From the NCBI GenBank assembly GCA_934276695.1, contig CAKQTF010000087.1, positions 1 through 5,466 of the forward strand: a stretch of 5,466 nucleotides of DNA. Reading direction: 5' to 3'. The notes under the pieces were generated by a model, which saw only the letters and a program-made list of their open reading frames with translations, was not told where the DNA came from and ran no database searches. The stretch is from an uncultured Spirochaetales bacterium. GTDB taxonomy: Bacteria; Spirochaetota; Spirochaetia; Sphaerochaetales; Sphaerochaetaceae. A program made the translations under genes and the position numbers. Below, piece after piece: positions 1 through 5,466 of this stretch (positions are counted from its first letter, which is position 1; each line of letters begins with the position of its first letter).

Positions 1-147
1 ACAGAGAATACCATGAGAGTTCACGCCCCTCTGGTCTGCCTCAACAACCATGTCTGCAATAATCTGAGCCTCTTCCTCATTGACCCCGACATTCATGAAG
101 ATCTTTGTGATCTTCTCTTTTGCTTCCTTAACAGAAATAGTAACCAT
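1..147 (-). CDS. N-terminal fragment of an Ldh2-family malate/L-lactate/diketogulonate-type dehydrogenase (runs off the window)
   Basis: The first 49 residues are visible, starting MVTISVKEAKEKITKIFMN and still open at the left edge. Residues 20-46 carry the Ldh2 (AllD/YiaK/ComC) N-terminal hallmark: GVNEEEAQIIADMVVEAD followed by RGVNSHG (40-46). H45 corresponds to the histidine proposed as catalytic in E. coli YiaK (2,3-diketo-L-gulonate reductase). Full-length family members are about 330-360 residues, so most of the gene lies outside. The family reduces alpha-keto acids or related compounds with NAD(P)H: malate, lactate, sulfolactate, ureidoglycolate, diketogulonate. In this sugar-catabolic setting a keto-acid or keto-aldonate reductase is the natural reading, but that is inference from context. 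Residue 49 is Cys where YiaK has Arg after SHGVN. The family call is fairly secure despite the short fragment; the substrate is undetermined. Confidence 0.85.
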   Translation of the reverse strand, partial: MVTISVKEAKEKITKIFMNVGVNEEEAQIIADMVVEADQRGVNSHGILC

Positions 148-152
148 TGTCA

Positions 153-161
153 CTTCCTCCC
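153..161 (-). promoter_or_regulatory. Ribosome binding site of the Ldh2-family dehydrogenase gene
   Basis: The minus strand reads GGGAGGAAG; the GGAGG core (160-156) lies eight bases before the ATG at 147. It occupies most of the 14-base gap after the preceding stop codon, leaving no room for a promoter or terminator, so this gene is expressed from the same transcript. Confidence 0.8.
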
Positions 162-1163
162 TCACCTTTCAATCTTTATGTAACGGCCCTTGCTATGCTG
201 GATGGCATTAACAATCGACACAGCAGCAAGCCCTGTATGACAATCTGCGATAAACGGAGTCCCGTCCACCAGAGATCTGTAGAATTCATTGATCAGCAGT
301 CCGTGGCTTACACCCCACTCAGACTTTTCCCCGGTCAGCACCTCTGCAGGATGGAATATGGTATTGCCATCCTCCTCCACAATAGTCAGCCCAGACTGAC
401 GCACTGTCATAACAGCATGCTCAAGCCTAAGCTCCACATCGCAGACCTTCGACCCCAGGTAGCAGTTAGTGCAGAATGCTACAATCTCTGCTCCGCACTT
501 CAGCTTCATCAGAGCCATAGCAGTATCCTCTACCTCGTAGTCCGCAGTATCACGGAGTTTCCCATCAAAGCCAGCCAGGGCCTCAACACCTCCAGTCAGA
601 TAATCCACCAGGTCCAGGGTATGTATTGACTGGTTGATGATGCATCCTCCACCTTCACCGCTGTACTTACCACGCCATGGAGACTCACTGTAGTACTTGC
701 CATTCCTATACCAGGTAACAAGAGCCATGCCACTGAGGATTCTGCCATACCTGCCGCTTTCCAGGATCTCCTTAGCTTCAACCGTTGCTTTATTGAGGCG
801 GTTCTGAAAGCAGACTCCAAGCCTCTTACCTGTCTCCTCGCTCTTTTTAATCATCTGCTTCGCTTCATTCGGTGTTATCGCAAGAGGCTTCTCACAGAAT
901 ACGTGGAAACCATGATCCAGAAGATCCATGACAATCTGCGGATGTGTGTTATGTGGCGTGATCACGTGGACAACATCGATATCCTTTCCGTAGAGGTCCC
1001 TATAATCAGTAAGAGGGACACCTCCATAGGTTGCTGCAAATGTCTCTGCCTTCGCCAGATCGATATCGACACAGTATTCCAGCGTCGTATAGGCATTGTT
1101 CTGCAAAGCCTTGCCATGGTTTCTTGAAACGGCACCGCAGCCAATAACTGCACTCTTCAGCAT
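162..1163 (-). CDS. Gfo/Idh/MocA-family sugar dehydrogenase (shorter paralogue)
   Basis: A 333-residue NAD(P)-dependent oxidoreductase starting MLKSAVIGCGAVSRNHGKAL. The Rossmann loop is GCGAVS (8-13), with acidic D33 after the second strand. FCEKPLA (89-95) holds the family lysine K92, QNR is at 120-122, and the C-terminal domain has SPWRGKYSGEGGG (161-173) then INQSIHTLDL (176-185), where H181 is the predicted catalytic histidine and N177 replaces the Asp of myo-inositol dehydrogenase. Its length is typical for the family, and it is clearly divergent from the 372-residue paralogue in the same cluster. Ten cysteines, including a CTNCY...VCD group at 231-241, are many for a cytoplasmic enzyme and fit an anaerobic host. 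It begins directly after the regulator's stop with no gap and ends 14 bases before the Ldh2 gene. It could catalyse the opposite redox step to its paralogue on a keto-sugar intermediate; substrate unknown. Confidence 0.95.
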   Translation of the reverse strand: MLKSAVIGCGAVSRNHGKALQNNAYTTLEYCVDIDLAKAETFAATYGGVPLTDYRDLYGKDIDVVHVITPHNTHPQIVMDLLDHGFHVFCEKPLAITPNEAKQMIKKSEETGKRLGVCFQNRLNKATVEAKEILESGRYGRILSGMALVTWYRNGKYYSESPWRGKYSGEGGGCIINQSIHTLDLVDYLTGGVEALAGFDGKLRDTADYEVEDTAMALMKLKCGAEIVAFCTNCYLGSKVCDVELRLEHAVMTVRQSGLTIVEEDGNTIFHPAEVLTGEKSEWGVSHGLLINEFYRSLVDGTPFIADCHTGLAAVSIVNAIQHSKGRYIKIER

Positions 1164-3356
1164 TCAACTCTCCTTTAAGACAGATAGCTTATACTGTCCT
1201 GGTGTAATACCCTCCACTGTCTTAAAGACACGAAGGAAGGTTCTAAGGCTTCCAAAGCCACATTCGTCGACTACTTCTCCGACCAGCTTTTCCTCTGCAA
1301 GGAGTTCCTTTGCACGGTCCAGTCTATAGTTCGTGATGAACTCTGAAATATTTATACCATGATATTTCTTGAAAATCCTTGAGAGATAAGCAATCGAAAT
1401 ACCAAAGCTATCGGCAATCGCCGATACATTCATCATAGTGTTCCCATAGTTCTCGTGTATATAGTCCAATACCTTAAGATAGACCTGATAGGACTCCGAG
1501 GAGGCATCAGCACAGGGCGTGCTGACAGCCTGGATTCCATAGCAGATTGTATCTATGATCTCCATAACTCCAGAAAGGGACTTCTGGAAATTCTGGGACT
1601 GGAGTATCGGAGGGAAGTTGATTTCAGGAAGTACCTCACTATAGCGCTCATCGAGGCTGTTGATTGTCCGGATTATGGTCCCACTGATGCTGAAAAGAAG
1701 GAAACGCAGTGTCTTCGGGGATACCCCATTCTCACGATTCCGGTCGATGACCTTATTCACCAGGGCCTTGGCCTTCCCGCTGTCACCTTCCTTCAATGCC
1801 TTCTGCAGCATCACATTCTCCTCCAGCGTGAACTGGTATGTATTCTGCCTAGTTGTCTGAAGCAGCTCTGCATAGGAAAGGCAGCTGATCCCATGATCCT
1901 TCTGATATTCATGCACGCTGATAGCTTCAAGATAACAGTCCCTGATCGATTCAAGACCGCGGTGCATCATGGAGATCGAGAAATACTCCAGCACATTATC
2001 CTCGGGAATCCTGCTGGAAGTTTTCTGAATGAATCCATCATCAGCCTGGCGTGGATTTATGATAAAGGTCTCGCCATAATCGGAATGGATCAGAACAATC
2101 AGAGAATCAGGGCAGCATTCCCTGATGTATGATTCTGCATCATGGAATGAGGAAGAAGCGATGATGACACAGAAGGAATCAGATACAGTCTCAATCCCAA
2201 GCGCCAGGAGGGTTTCCTTCGAGACAGTGGTATCCCCATCAAGCAGCTTATGGAATGCACTCTCGACAAGGGATATCTTCTGCTTTGTGATAACATTACT
2301 CAGTTCCTCTCTCTGGGCCTTCAGATCCGAGACACTGGAGACAAACGGAGCATAATCCTCAGTACCAAGAGGAACCTTCTCCAGATCCACGCCGGATGCC
2401 TCCATTGCCACTTTATATCTAGACCAGTCCCTATGGACGATCCTCCGAGCCAGAATGGCACCGAAGATGGCTGCGCCGATAAGCACCAGAATAATAACCA
2501 CAATCAGCAGATAGTAGTTATGGAAATATGTGCTTCGGTCCATGAGGACGATGCATTTGAGGCTCAGGATCCTATCATCCCCTACGGAAGCGATAGCGCT
2601 GTCAATCTCAGCTGTCGAACCCAGTTCCATTCCAGCAAAGCGGCTGTCCTCATCACCCGGGCGATACTTGCCAGATAGGCTGTAGACGATGCTCTCCTGA
2701 CGCTCACTGTAAATGACAACATCATGGTAGTCATCTATGACAGACGGAAAAAGATCCTTCTTTGAAACGAGCACCCCAACGGAAAGATCATTCGGATTTG
2801 AAGACCGGATATAGGTCATAGGAAGCAGGATCAGCACATCGGAATCCGAAATATCATAGATATGGACATCCCAGATCTCATGCCGCATCATCCGGTCAAT
2901 CGTGTTCTGGGAAAGAGGGAGAAAAGACATCATCGCAATGTCACTGATTCTCCCCCAGGAATGATCTGAAATATACCAGTCATTTTCAGGAGAGAAAAGA
3001 AAAAGCGCATTTATGCTGGTATTGGTCTGCTCCAGGCGGCGGATATCAGCGGCATGATATGATAAATCAAGGCTTGAGATATGGTTCAGCTGCGTTGCAG
3101 ACCGGATCTCATCGAAATCCGAGTCAACAATAATCTCAGCCTTGATCTCATTGATTCTATTCAGCACATCAAAGAATGCCCGCTGTACATAGGAAGCAGC
3201 GATGGTGTTGGAATATGTAATTGATGAAGAGTTCACATAGAGCGTGACAAGAGCCGTAACCAAGACCATAAAAAGAGGGATCATGATTGAGAGCAGATAG
3301 GACAGCATCCATCGGGTAACTGTCCTTCTCTTGAAACTATGTGCCTTTTTCACCAT
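1164..3356 (-). CDS. Membrane-anchored AraC/XylS-family transcriptional regulator (YesS/YtdP-like)
   Basis: A 730-residue one-component sensor-regulator. A basic N-terminus (KKAHSFKRR) precedes transmembrane segment 1 (about 17-40). Residues about 42-280 form an extracellular region, probably a Cache-like ligand sensor. Transmembrane segment 2 is about 281-303 (YYLLIVVIILVLIGAAIFGA), followed by a basic ARR/HRD stop-transfer and a cytoplasmic linker. A degenerate middle region (about 390-610) leads to the AraC DNA-binding domain at about 625-726, with two helix-turn-helix units (VSAIADSFGISIAYLSRIFKK at 644-664; VVDECGFGSLRTFLRVFK at 695-712) and the family ending GITPGQYK (716-723). B. subtilis YesS and YtdP, linked to rhamnogalacturonan use, share this layout and size. 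It probably senses an external saccharide and activates this cluster. An in-frame TAG two codons upstream (3362-3360) rules out an earlier start. The ribosome binding site is poor (GAGAGAG, 11 bases away), suggesting low expression. Confidence 0.93.
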   Translation of the reverse strand: MVKKAHSFKRRTVTRWMLSYLLSIMIPLFMVLVTALVTLYVNSSSITYSNTIAASYVQRAFFDVLNRINEIKAEIIVDSDFDEIRSATQLNHISSLDLSYHAADIRRLEQTNTSINALFLFSPENDWYISDHSWGRISDIAMMSFLPLSQNTIDRMMRHEIWDVHIYDISDSDVLILLPMTYIRSSNPNDLSVGVLVSKKDLFPSVIDDYHDVVIYSERQESIVYSLSGKYRPGDEDSRFAGMELGSTAEIDSAIASVGDDRILSLKCIVLMDRSTYFHNYYLLIVVIILVLIGAAIFGAILARRIVHRDWSRYKVAMEASGVDLEKVPLGTEDYAPFVSSVSDLKAQREELSNVITKQKISLVESAFHKLLDGDTTVSKETLLALGIETVSDSFCVIIASSSFHDAESYIRECCPDSLIVLIHSDYGETFIINPRQADDGFIQKTSSRIPEDNVLEYFSISMMHRGLESIRDCYLEAISVHEYQKDHGISCLSYAELLQTTRQNTYQFTLEENVMLQKALKEGDSGKAKALVNKVIDRNRENGVSPKTLRFLLFSISGTIIRTINSLDERYSEVLPEINFPPILQSQNFQKSLSGVMEIIDTICYGIQAVSTPCADASSESYQVYLKVLDYIHENYGNTMMNVSAIADSFGISIAYLSRIFKKYHGINISEFITNYRLDRAKELLAEEKLVGEVVDECGFGSLRTFLRVFKTVEGITPGQYKLSVLKES
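1170..1176 (-). promoter_or_regulatory. Ribosome binding site of the 333-residue oxidoreductase gene, inside the regulator's 3' end
   Basis: The minus strand reads AAAGGAG six bases before the ATG at 1163. It is encoded by the Lys-Glu codons of the regulator's final LKES, so the strong initiation signal lies entirely inside the upstream coding sequence. It confirms the start at 1163. Confidence 0.8.
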
Positions 3357-3381
3357 ATACTACAATTCTCTCTCATTTCCC

Positions 3382-4500
3382 TCAGCAAGGAAATGAACCA
3401 CCGCACTTTTCCTTAAGCAGCTCTTCATACTTATCAGCATCAATCGGGAGATCAACCCAGCCACCTCCTGTCCAGGATGAAAGGAAGATTGCATTGATTA
3501 TCTCAAGGCTCTTGATGCCGTCACTGCCAGGAGCAAGCAGCGGAGTCCCCTTCTGGATTGCATCACAGAAATTCTTTATGATGCCACAGTGGGATGTATA
3601 TGTCCCCTTGACAGGGATCTCGCACTTCCAGATCTCCGGATGTCCGATCTCTCCCTTGAACCTCTTCTGGAAGTCATCTGTGTCTTCTCTACAGCGCCAG
3701 AAAGTTATGGTATCATTCTCAACGACAAGCTTACCGCGGGTACCTGAGATCTCCAGGCGGTTTGTGCCTGGCTCATCAGCGATTGTAGTGATGTATGTGC
3801 CGATATGCCCATCTGGATATTCCATGAGTGCATAGACATCATCCTCAACTTCAATATTGCGGTATTTTCCATAGTATACATCAGACTTAACACGGCTTGG
3901 CATACCGCAGATCCACTGCCATAGATCCAGGTTATGCGGGTTCTGATTCATAAGAAGGCCACCGCCCTCACCTCTCCAGGTTGCACGCCAGTCAGAGTTA
4001 TCATAGTAGGACTGAGGACGGAACCAGGATGAGATCAGCCAATGGCAATGCAGGATACGGCCAACCTCCCCGCTCTGGACCAGGTCCCTGGCCTTCTGAT
4101 AGAGAGGATTAGTCCTCTGATTGAACATAACGCCGAAGACCTTGCCGGACTTCTCAGCTGCCTCGTTCATTCTCTTAACAGCATTTGTGTAAACACCTGC
4201 AGGCTTCTCGCAGAGATAGTTAAGGCCATGCTCTAATGCATAGACACCATACACAGGATGATAGTAGTGCGGGCAAGTAGGGATTACAGCATCCACAAGG
4301 CCTGAGTCCATCAGCTCTTCCGCAGTATTGAAATAGGCAACCTTATCGCCTGCAAGAGCTCTTGCCTTATCCAGCTTCTTGGGATCAATATCCGCAATAG
4401 CAGCCAATCTTGCATTTGGCACCTTATCTGCAAGGAGTGCAGTTGAGTGCTGGTTTCCCATATGTCCAAAACCGATTATTCCGATTCTTACCTTTTCCAT
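3382..4500 (-). CDS. Gfo/Idh/MocA-family sugar dehydrogenase (longer paralogue)
   Basis: A 372-residue NAD(P)-dependent oxidoreductase starting MEKVRIGIIGFGHMG. The N-terminal Rossmann fold carries the GFGHMG dinucleotide loop (10-15) and an acidic stretch DID at 37-39 after the second strand, favouring NAD(H). The family lysine lies in CEKPAG (97-102, K99). The C-terminal alpha/beta domain begins around residue 125, with WRATWRGEGGG (171-181) followed by MNQNPHNLDLW (184-194); H189 is the expected catalytic histidine, and the position that is Asp in myo-inositol dehydrogenase is N185. The FRPQSYYDNSDWRATW stretch resembles Gfo/Idh proteins that oxidise sugars or glycosides at C3 (levoglucosan dehydrogenase-like), but this is a weak guide to substrate. 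There is no signal peptide, so it is cytoplasmic. It sits 10 bases after the epimerase and 25 before the regulator. The family is secure; the reaction is inferred only as oxidation or reduction of a sugar hydroxyl/ketone. Confidence 0.94.
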   Translation of the reverse strand: MEKVRIGIIGFGHMGNQHSTALLADKVPNARLAAIADIDPKKLDKARALAGDKVAYFNTAEELMDSGLVDAVIPTCPHYYHPVYGVYALEHGLNYLCEKPAGVYTNAVKRMNEAAEKSGKVFGVMFNQRTNPLYQKARDLVQSGEVGRILHCHWLISSWFRPQSYYDNSDWRATWRGEGGGLLMNQNPHNLDLWQWICGMPSRVKSDVYYGKYRNIEVEDDVYALMEYPDGHIGTYITTIADEPGTNRLEISGTRGKLVVENDTITFWRCREDTDDFQKRFKGEIGHPEIWKCEIPVKGTYTSHCGIIKNFCDAIQKGTPLLAPGSDGIKSLEIINAIFLSSWTGGGWVDLPIDADKYEELLKEKCGGSFPC

Positions 4501-4506
4501 AATACT

Positions 4507-4513
4507 CTCCTTA
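4507..4513 (-). promoter_or_regulatory. Ribosome binding site of the 372-residue oxidoreductase gene
   Basis: The minus strand reads TAAGGAG, six bases before the ATG at 4500. The TAA is itself the stop codon of the upstream epimerase, so termination and re-initiation are physically joined. This strong site favours the start at 4500 over the in-frame ATG at 4524, which would overlap the epimerase by 14 bases and add MMRPKESI before the Rossmann fold. Confidence 0.8.
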
Positions 4514-5275
4514 GGCCTCATCATAGGCTCTCATGACACGAAGAGCTTTCACAGAGTCAGCCTTCCAGTCATCGCTTTTTCCTTCAATCGACATAGTACC
4601 GTCATATCCTGCAGCCTTCAGCATCTGGAAGAACTCACTCACCTCATCACACTCAGCTGTTGGATATCCACGCCCGTCCTTTACCGCAATGTGTGTATGG
4701 AGCAGAGGAGAACAGCGGATGATGCGGGTCATGTCCTCTTCCTCCTTCCTCATATGGAAAGCATCTGCAAGAAGCCCTACATTATCCATTCCGACAGCAG
4801 CCTGCAAGGCAGCACCCTCGCATAGCGTGTTAATCAGATTTGTCTCACTCCTGTTAAGCGGCTCAATAGCAATGGATATTCCATGCTTCATTGCTGCTTC
4901 ACCGATCAGCTTCGTTACCTTTACCAGGAAAAGAAAGCTCTCCTGCCAGTTCATGCCTTCAGGCACAATGCGGCTTTTGCCTGAGCCAAAGACAACAAGC
5001 TTGCAGCCAAGTGCATCCATACGTGCAAATGCCACATCCAGATAAGACAGAAGCTCTTCCTCATTGTATCTGTCTCCTATGACTACCATTGTCTTAGGAA
5101 GAAGCAGTGAGGCTCTTTCCATTCTGATTGAGCATTCAGAGAAGAGCTTCAATGCAGCATCGAACTCTTCTTCTGACCAGAGAGCAAACTGGTTCAGCTT
5201 TCCTTCGATGTAGTCAAAGCCTGCTTCCTGCACTTCCCTGACGTTCCTGATATCTGTACAGAGTCCGAATCTCAT
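4511..5275 (-). CDS. Sugar phosphate isomerase/epimerase, AP_endonuc_2 TIM barrel
   Basis: A 254-residue protein beginning MRFGLCTDIRN. It belongs to the xylose-isomerase-like TIM-barrel superfamily (Pfam AP_endonuc_2; relatives include D-tagatose 3-epimerase, IolE/IolI and hydroxypyruvate isomerase), and its length is normal for that family. Visible signatures are DYIEGKL (21-27), VVFGSGKSR (94-102), IEPLNRSETNLINT (137-150), LLADAFHM (168-175), HTHIAVKDGRGYP (193-205) and SIEGK (229-233). By analogy with D-tagatose 3-epimerase, E138, D171, H195 and E231 are the likely metal ligands; spacing E138 to D171 is 33 residues, as in that enzyme. The protein is cytoplasmic with no signal peptide. 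It would epimerise or isomerise a keto sugar, or act in keto-glycoside cleavage as some relatives do. The start at 5275 gives an ATGA overlap with the preceding gene and a good ribosome binding site, so it is preferred over 5308. The family is secure; the substrate is unknown. Confidence 0.93.
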   Translation of the reverse strand: MRFGLCTDIRNVREVQEAGFDYIEGKLNQFALWSEEEFDAALKLFSECSIRMERASLLLPKTMVVIGDRYNEEELLSYLDVAFARMDALGCKLVVFGSGKSRIVPEGMNWQESFLFLVKVTKLIGEAAMKHGISIAIEPLNRSETNLINTLCEGAALQAAVGMDNVGLLADAFHMRKEEEDMTRIIRCSPLLHTHIAVKDGRGYPTAECDEVSEFFQMLKAAGYDGTMSIEGKSDDWKADSVKALRVMRAYDEA

Positions 5276-5466
5276 GCCTTTTCCACTCCTTTCTTGGTAA
5301 TGGTCCACTCTCCTATGTGGCTCTTGATGATGACCTTATCGCCAGCAATAGCAACACTGGCATCATCGCCTTTAGCCTTGACAATAGTGGCAGCCATGAA
5401 TGGAGCCTTGCCACCGTAGGCAAATGTGACCTGTCCAATCGGTTCCCTGACAGGATAGCCATAGCT
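5272..5466 (-). CDS. C-terminal end of an unidentified protein (possibly heparinase II/III-like lyase), 5' part outside window
   Basis: This open frame runs in from the right edge and ends at TGA (5274-5272). Only the last 64 residues are visible, from SYGYPVREP to KKGVEKA. They read as alternating short beta strands (VTFAYGG, FMAATIVKA, ASVAIAGDKVIIKS, EWTITKKG), which suggests a C-terminal beta-sandwich. The YGYPVREP...G..PFMAATI pattern is reminiscent of the C-terminal all-beta domain of heparinase II/III-type lyases (a SxYGxxEP segment followed by a strand before 'TxL/I'), but this is recognition by feel and not a diagnostic motif. The stop overlaps the start of the following epimerase gene as ATGA, so the two are translationally coupled and almost certainly belong to one operon. 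It is real coding sequence because the frame stays open to the edge, the composition is protein-like and the overlap is exact. The family assignment is tentative; another beta-rich carbohydrate-active enzyme is possible. Confidence 0.75.
   Translation of the reverse strand, partial: SYGYPVREPIGQVTFAYGGKAPFMAATIVKAKGDDASVAIAGDKVIIKSHIGEWTITKKGVEKA
5286..5293 (-). promoter_or_regulatory. Ribosome binding site of the TIM-barrel epimerase gene
   Basis: The minus strand reads GAAAGGAG here, 10 bases before the ATG at 5275. It lies inside the last codons of the upstream gene. It decides the start: the more upstream in-frame ATG at 5308 has no comparable purine tract before it and would add 11 residues (MDHYQERSGKG) ahead of the family's usual N-terminus. 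Confidence 0.7.

Noticed and set aside
148..161. Possible promoter or terminator in the gap before the Ldh2 gene
   Set aside because: The gap is 14 bases and is taken up by the ribosome binding site; no hairpin or -35/-10 pair fits.
147..629. A 160-codon plus-strand open frame opposite the shorter dehydrogenase and the Ldh2 start
   Set aside because: The translation is low-complexity in character with no recognisable fold, and it is antisense to two well-supported coding regions.
1455..2132. A 225-codon open frame on the plus strand inside the regulator gene
   Set aside because: It lies wholly antisense to the regulator, has no ribosome binding site of note and its translation shows no domain; the regulator on the other strand has unmistakable transmembrane and AraC features.
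3350..3376. Eight-codon mini-ORF (MRENCSIW) ending across the regulator's start codon
   Set aside because: It could act as a coupling leader, but the only purine tract (GAGGG) is two bases from its ATG, too close to initiate well; an eight-codon frame is expected by chance.
4501..4524. Earlier start at 4524 for the longer dehydrogenase
   Set aside because: It would add MMRPKESI before the Rossmann fold and overlap the epimerase by 14 bases, whereas TAAGGAG sits at ideal spacing before the ATG at 4500.
5276..5308. Earlier start at 5308 for the epimerase
   Set aside because: The extra 11 residues precede the normal first strand of the barrel, and the ATG at 5275 has both a ribosome binding site and an ATGA overlap.

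Overview
The window is a compact, single-direction gene cluster, with every gene on the minus strand. It reads like part of a carbohydrate-catabolism operon. Strong purine-rich ribosome binding sites (AAGGAG, GGGAGG), moderate GC by eye, cysteine-rich cytoplasmic enzymes and a YesS/YtdP-type membrane-anchored AraC regulator suggest an anaerobic member of the Bacillota (Clostridia or Erysipelotrichia-like). This is an inference: there is no rRNA or marker gene here, and a spirochaete such as Sphaerochaeta cannot be excluded.

In transcription order (right to left) the window holds six genes. (1) The last 64 codons of an unidentified protein, possibly the C-terminal beta-sandwich of a heparinase II/III-like polysaccharide lyase. 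(2) A 254-residue TIM-barrel sugar epimerase/isomerase of the AP_endonuc_2 superfamily, whose start overlaps gene 1 by 4 bases. (3) A 372-residue Gfo/Idh/MocA oxidoreductase. (4) A 730-residue two-TM AraC-family regulator with an extracellular sensor region. (5) A second Gfo/Idh/MocA oxidoreductase of 333 residues, starting on the base right after the regulator's stop codon. (6) The first 49 codons of an Ldh2-family (malate/lactate/diketogulonate-type) NAD(P)H dehydrogenase.

The gaps are -4, 10, 25, 0 and 14 bases, so the genes are very probably co-transcribed. No promoter, terminator, tRNA, CRISPR, insertion sequence or substantial repeat was seen, and no stretch over 25 bases lacks a gene. 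Two sugar dehydrogenases, a keto-sugar epimerase/isomerase and an Ldh2 reductase under an embedded extracellular-sensing regulator fit uptake and breakdown of an unusual sugar, glycoside or uronide through keto-sugar intermediates. The substrate cannot be read from this window. Chemistry resembling the 3-keto-glycoside pathways (DgpA-type Gfo/Idh plus AP_endonuc_2 partner) or uronate breakdown are the two most reasonable hypotheses. The starts of genes 2 and 3 are placed downstream of the longest possible ORF start, on ribosome-binding-site and family grounds.
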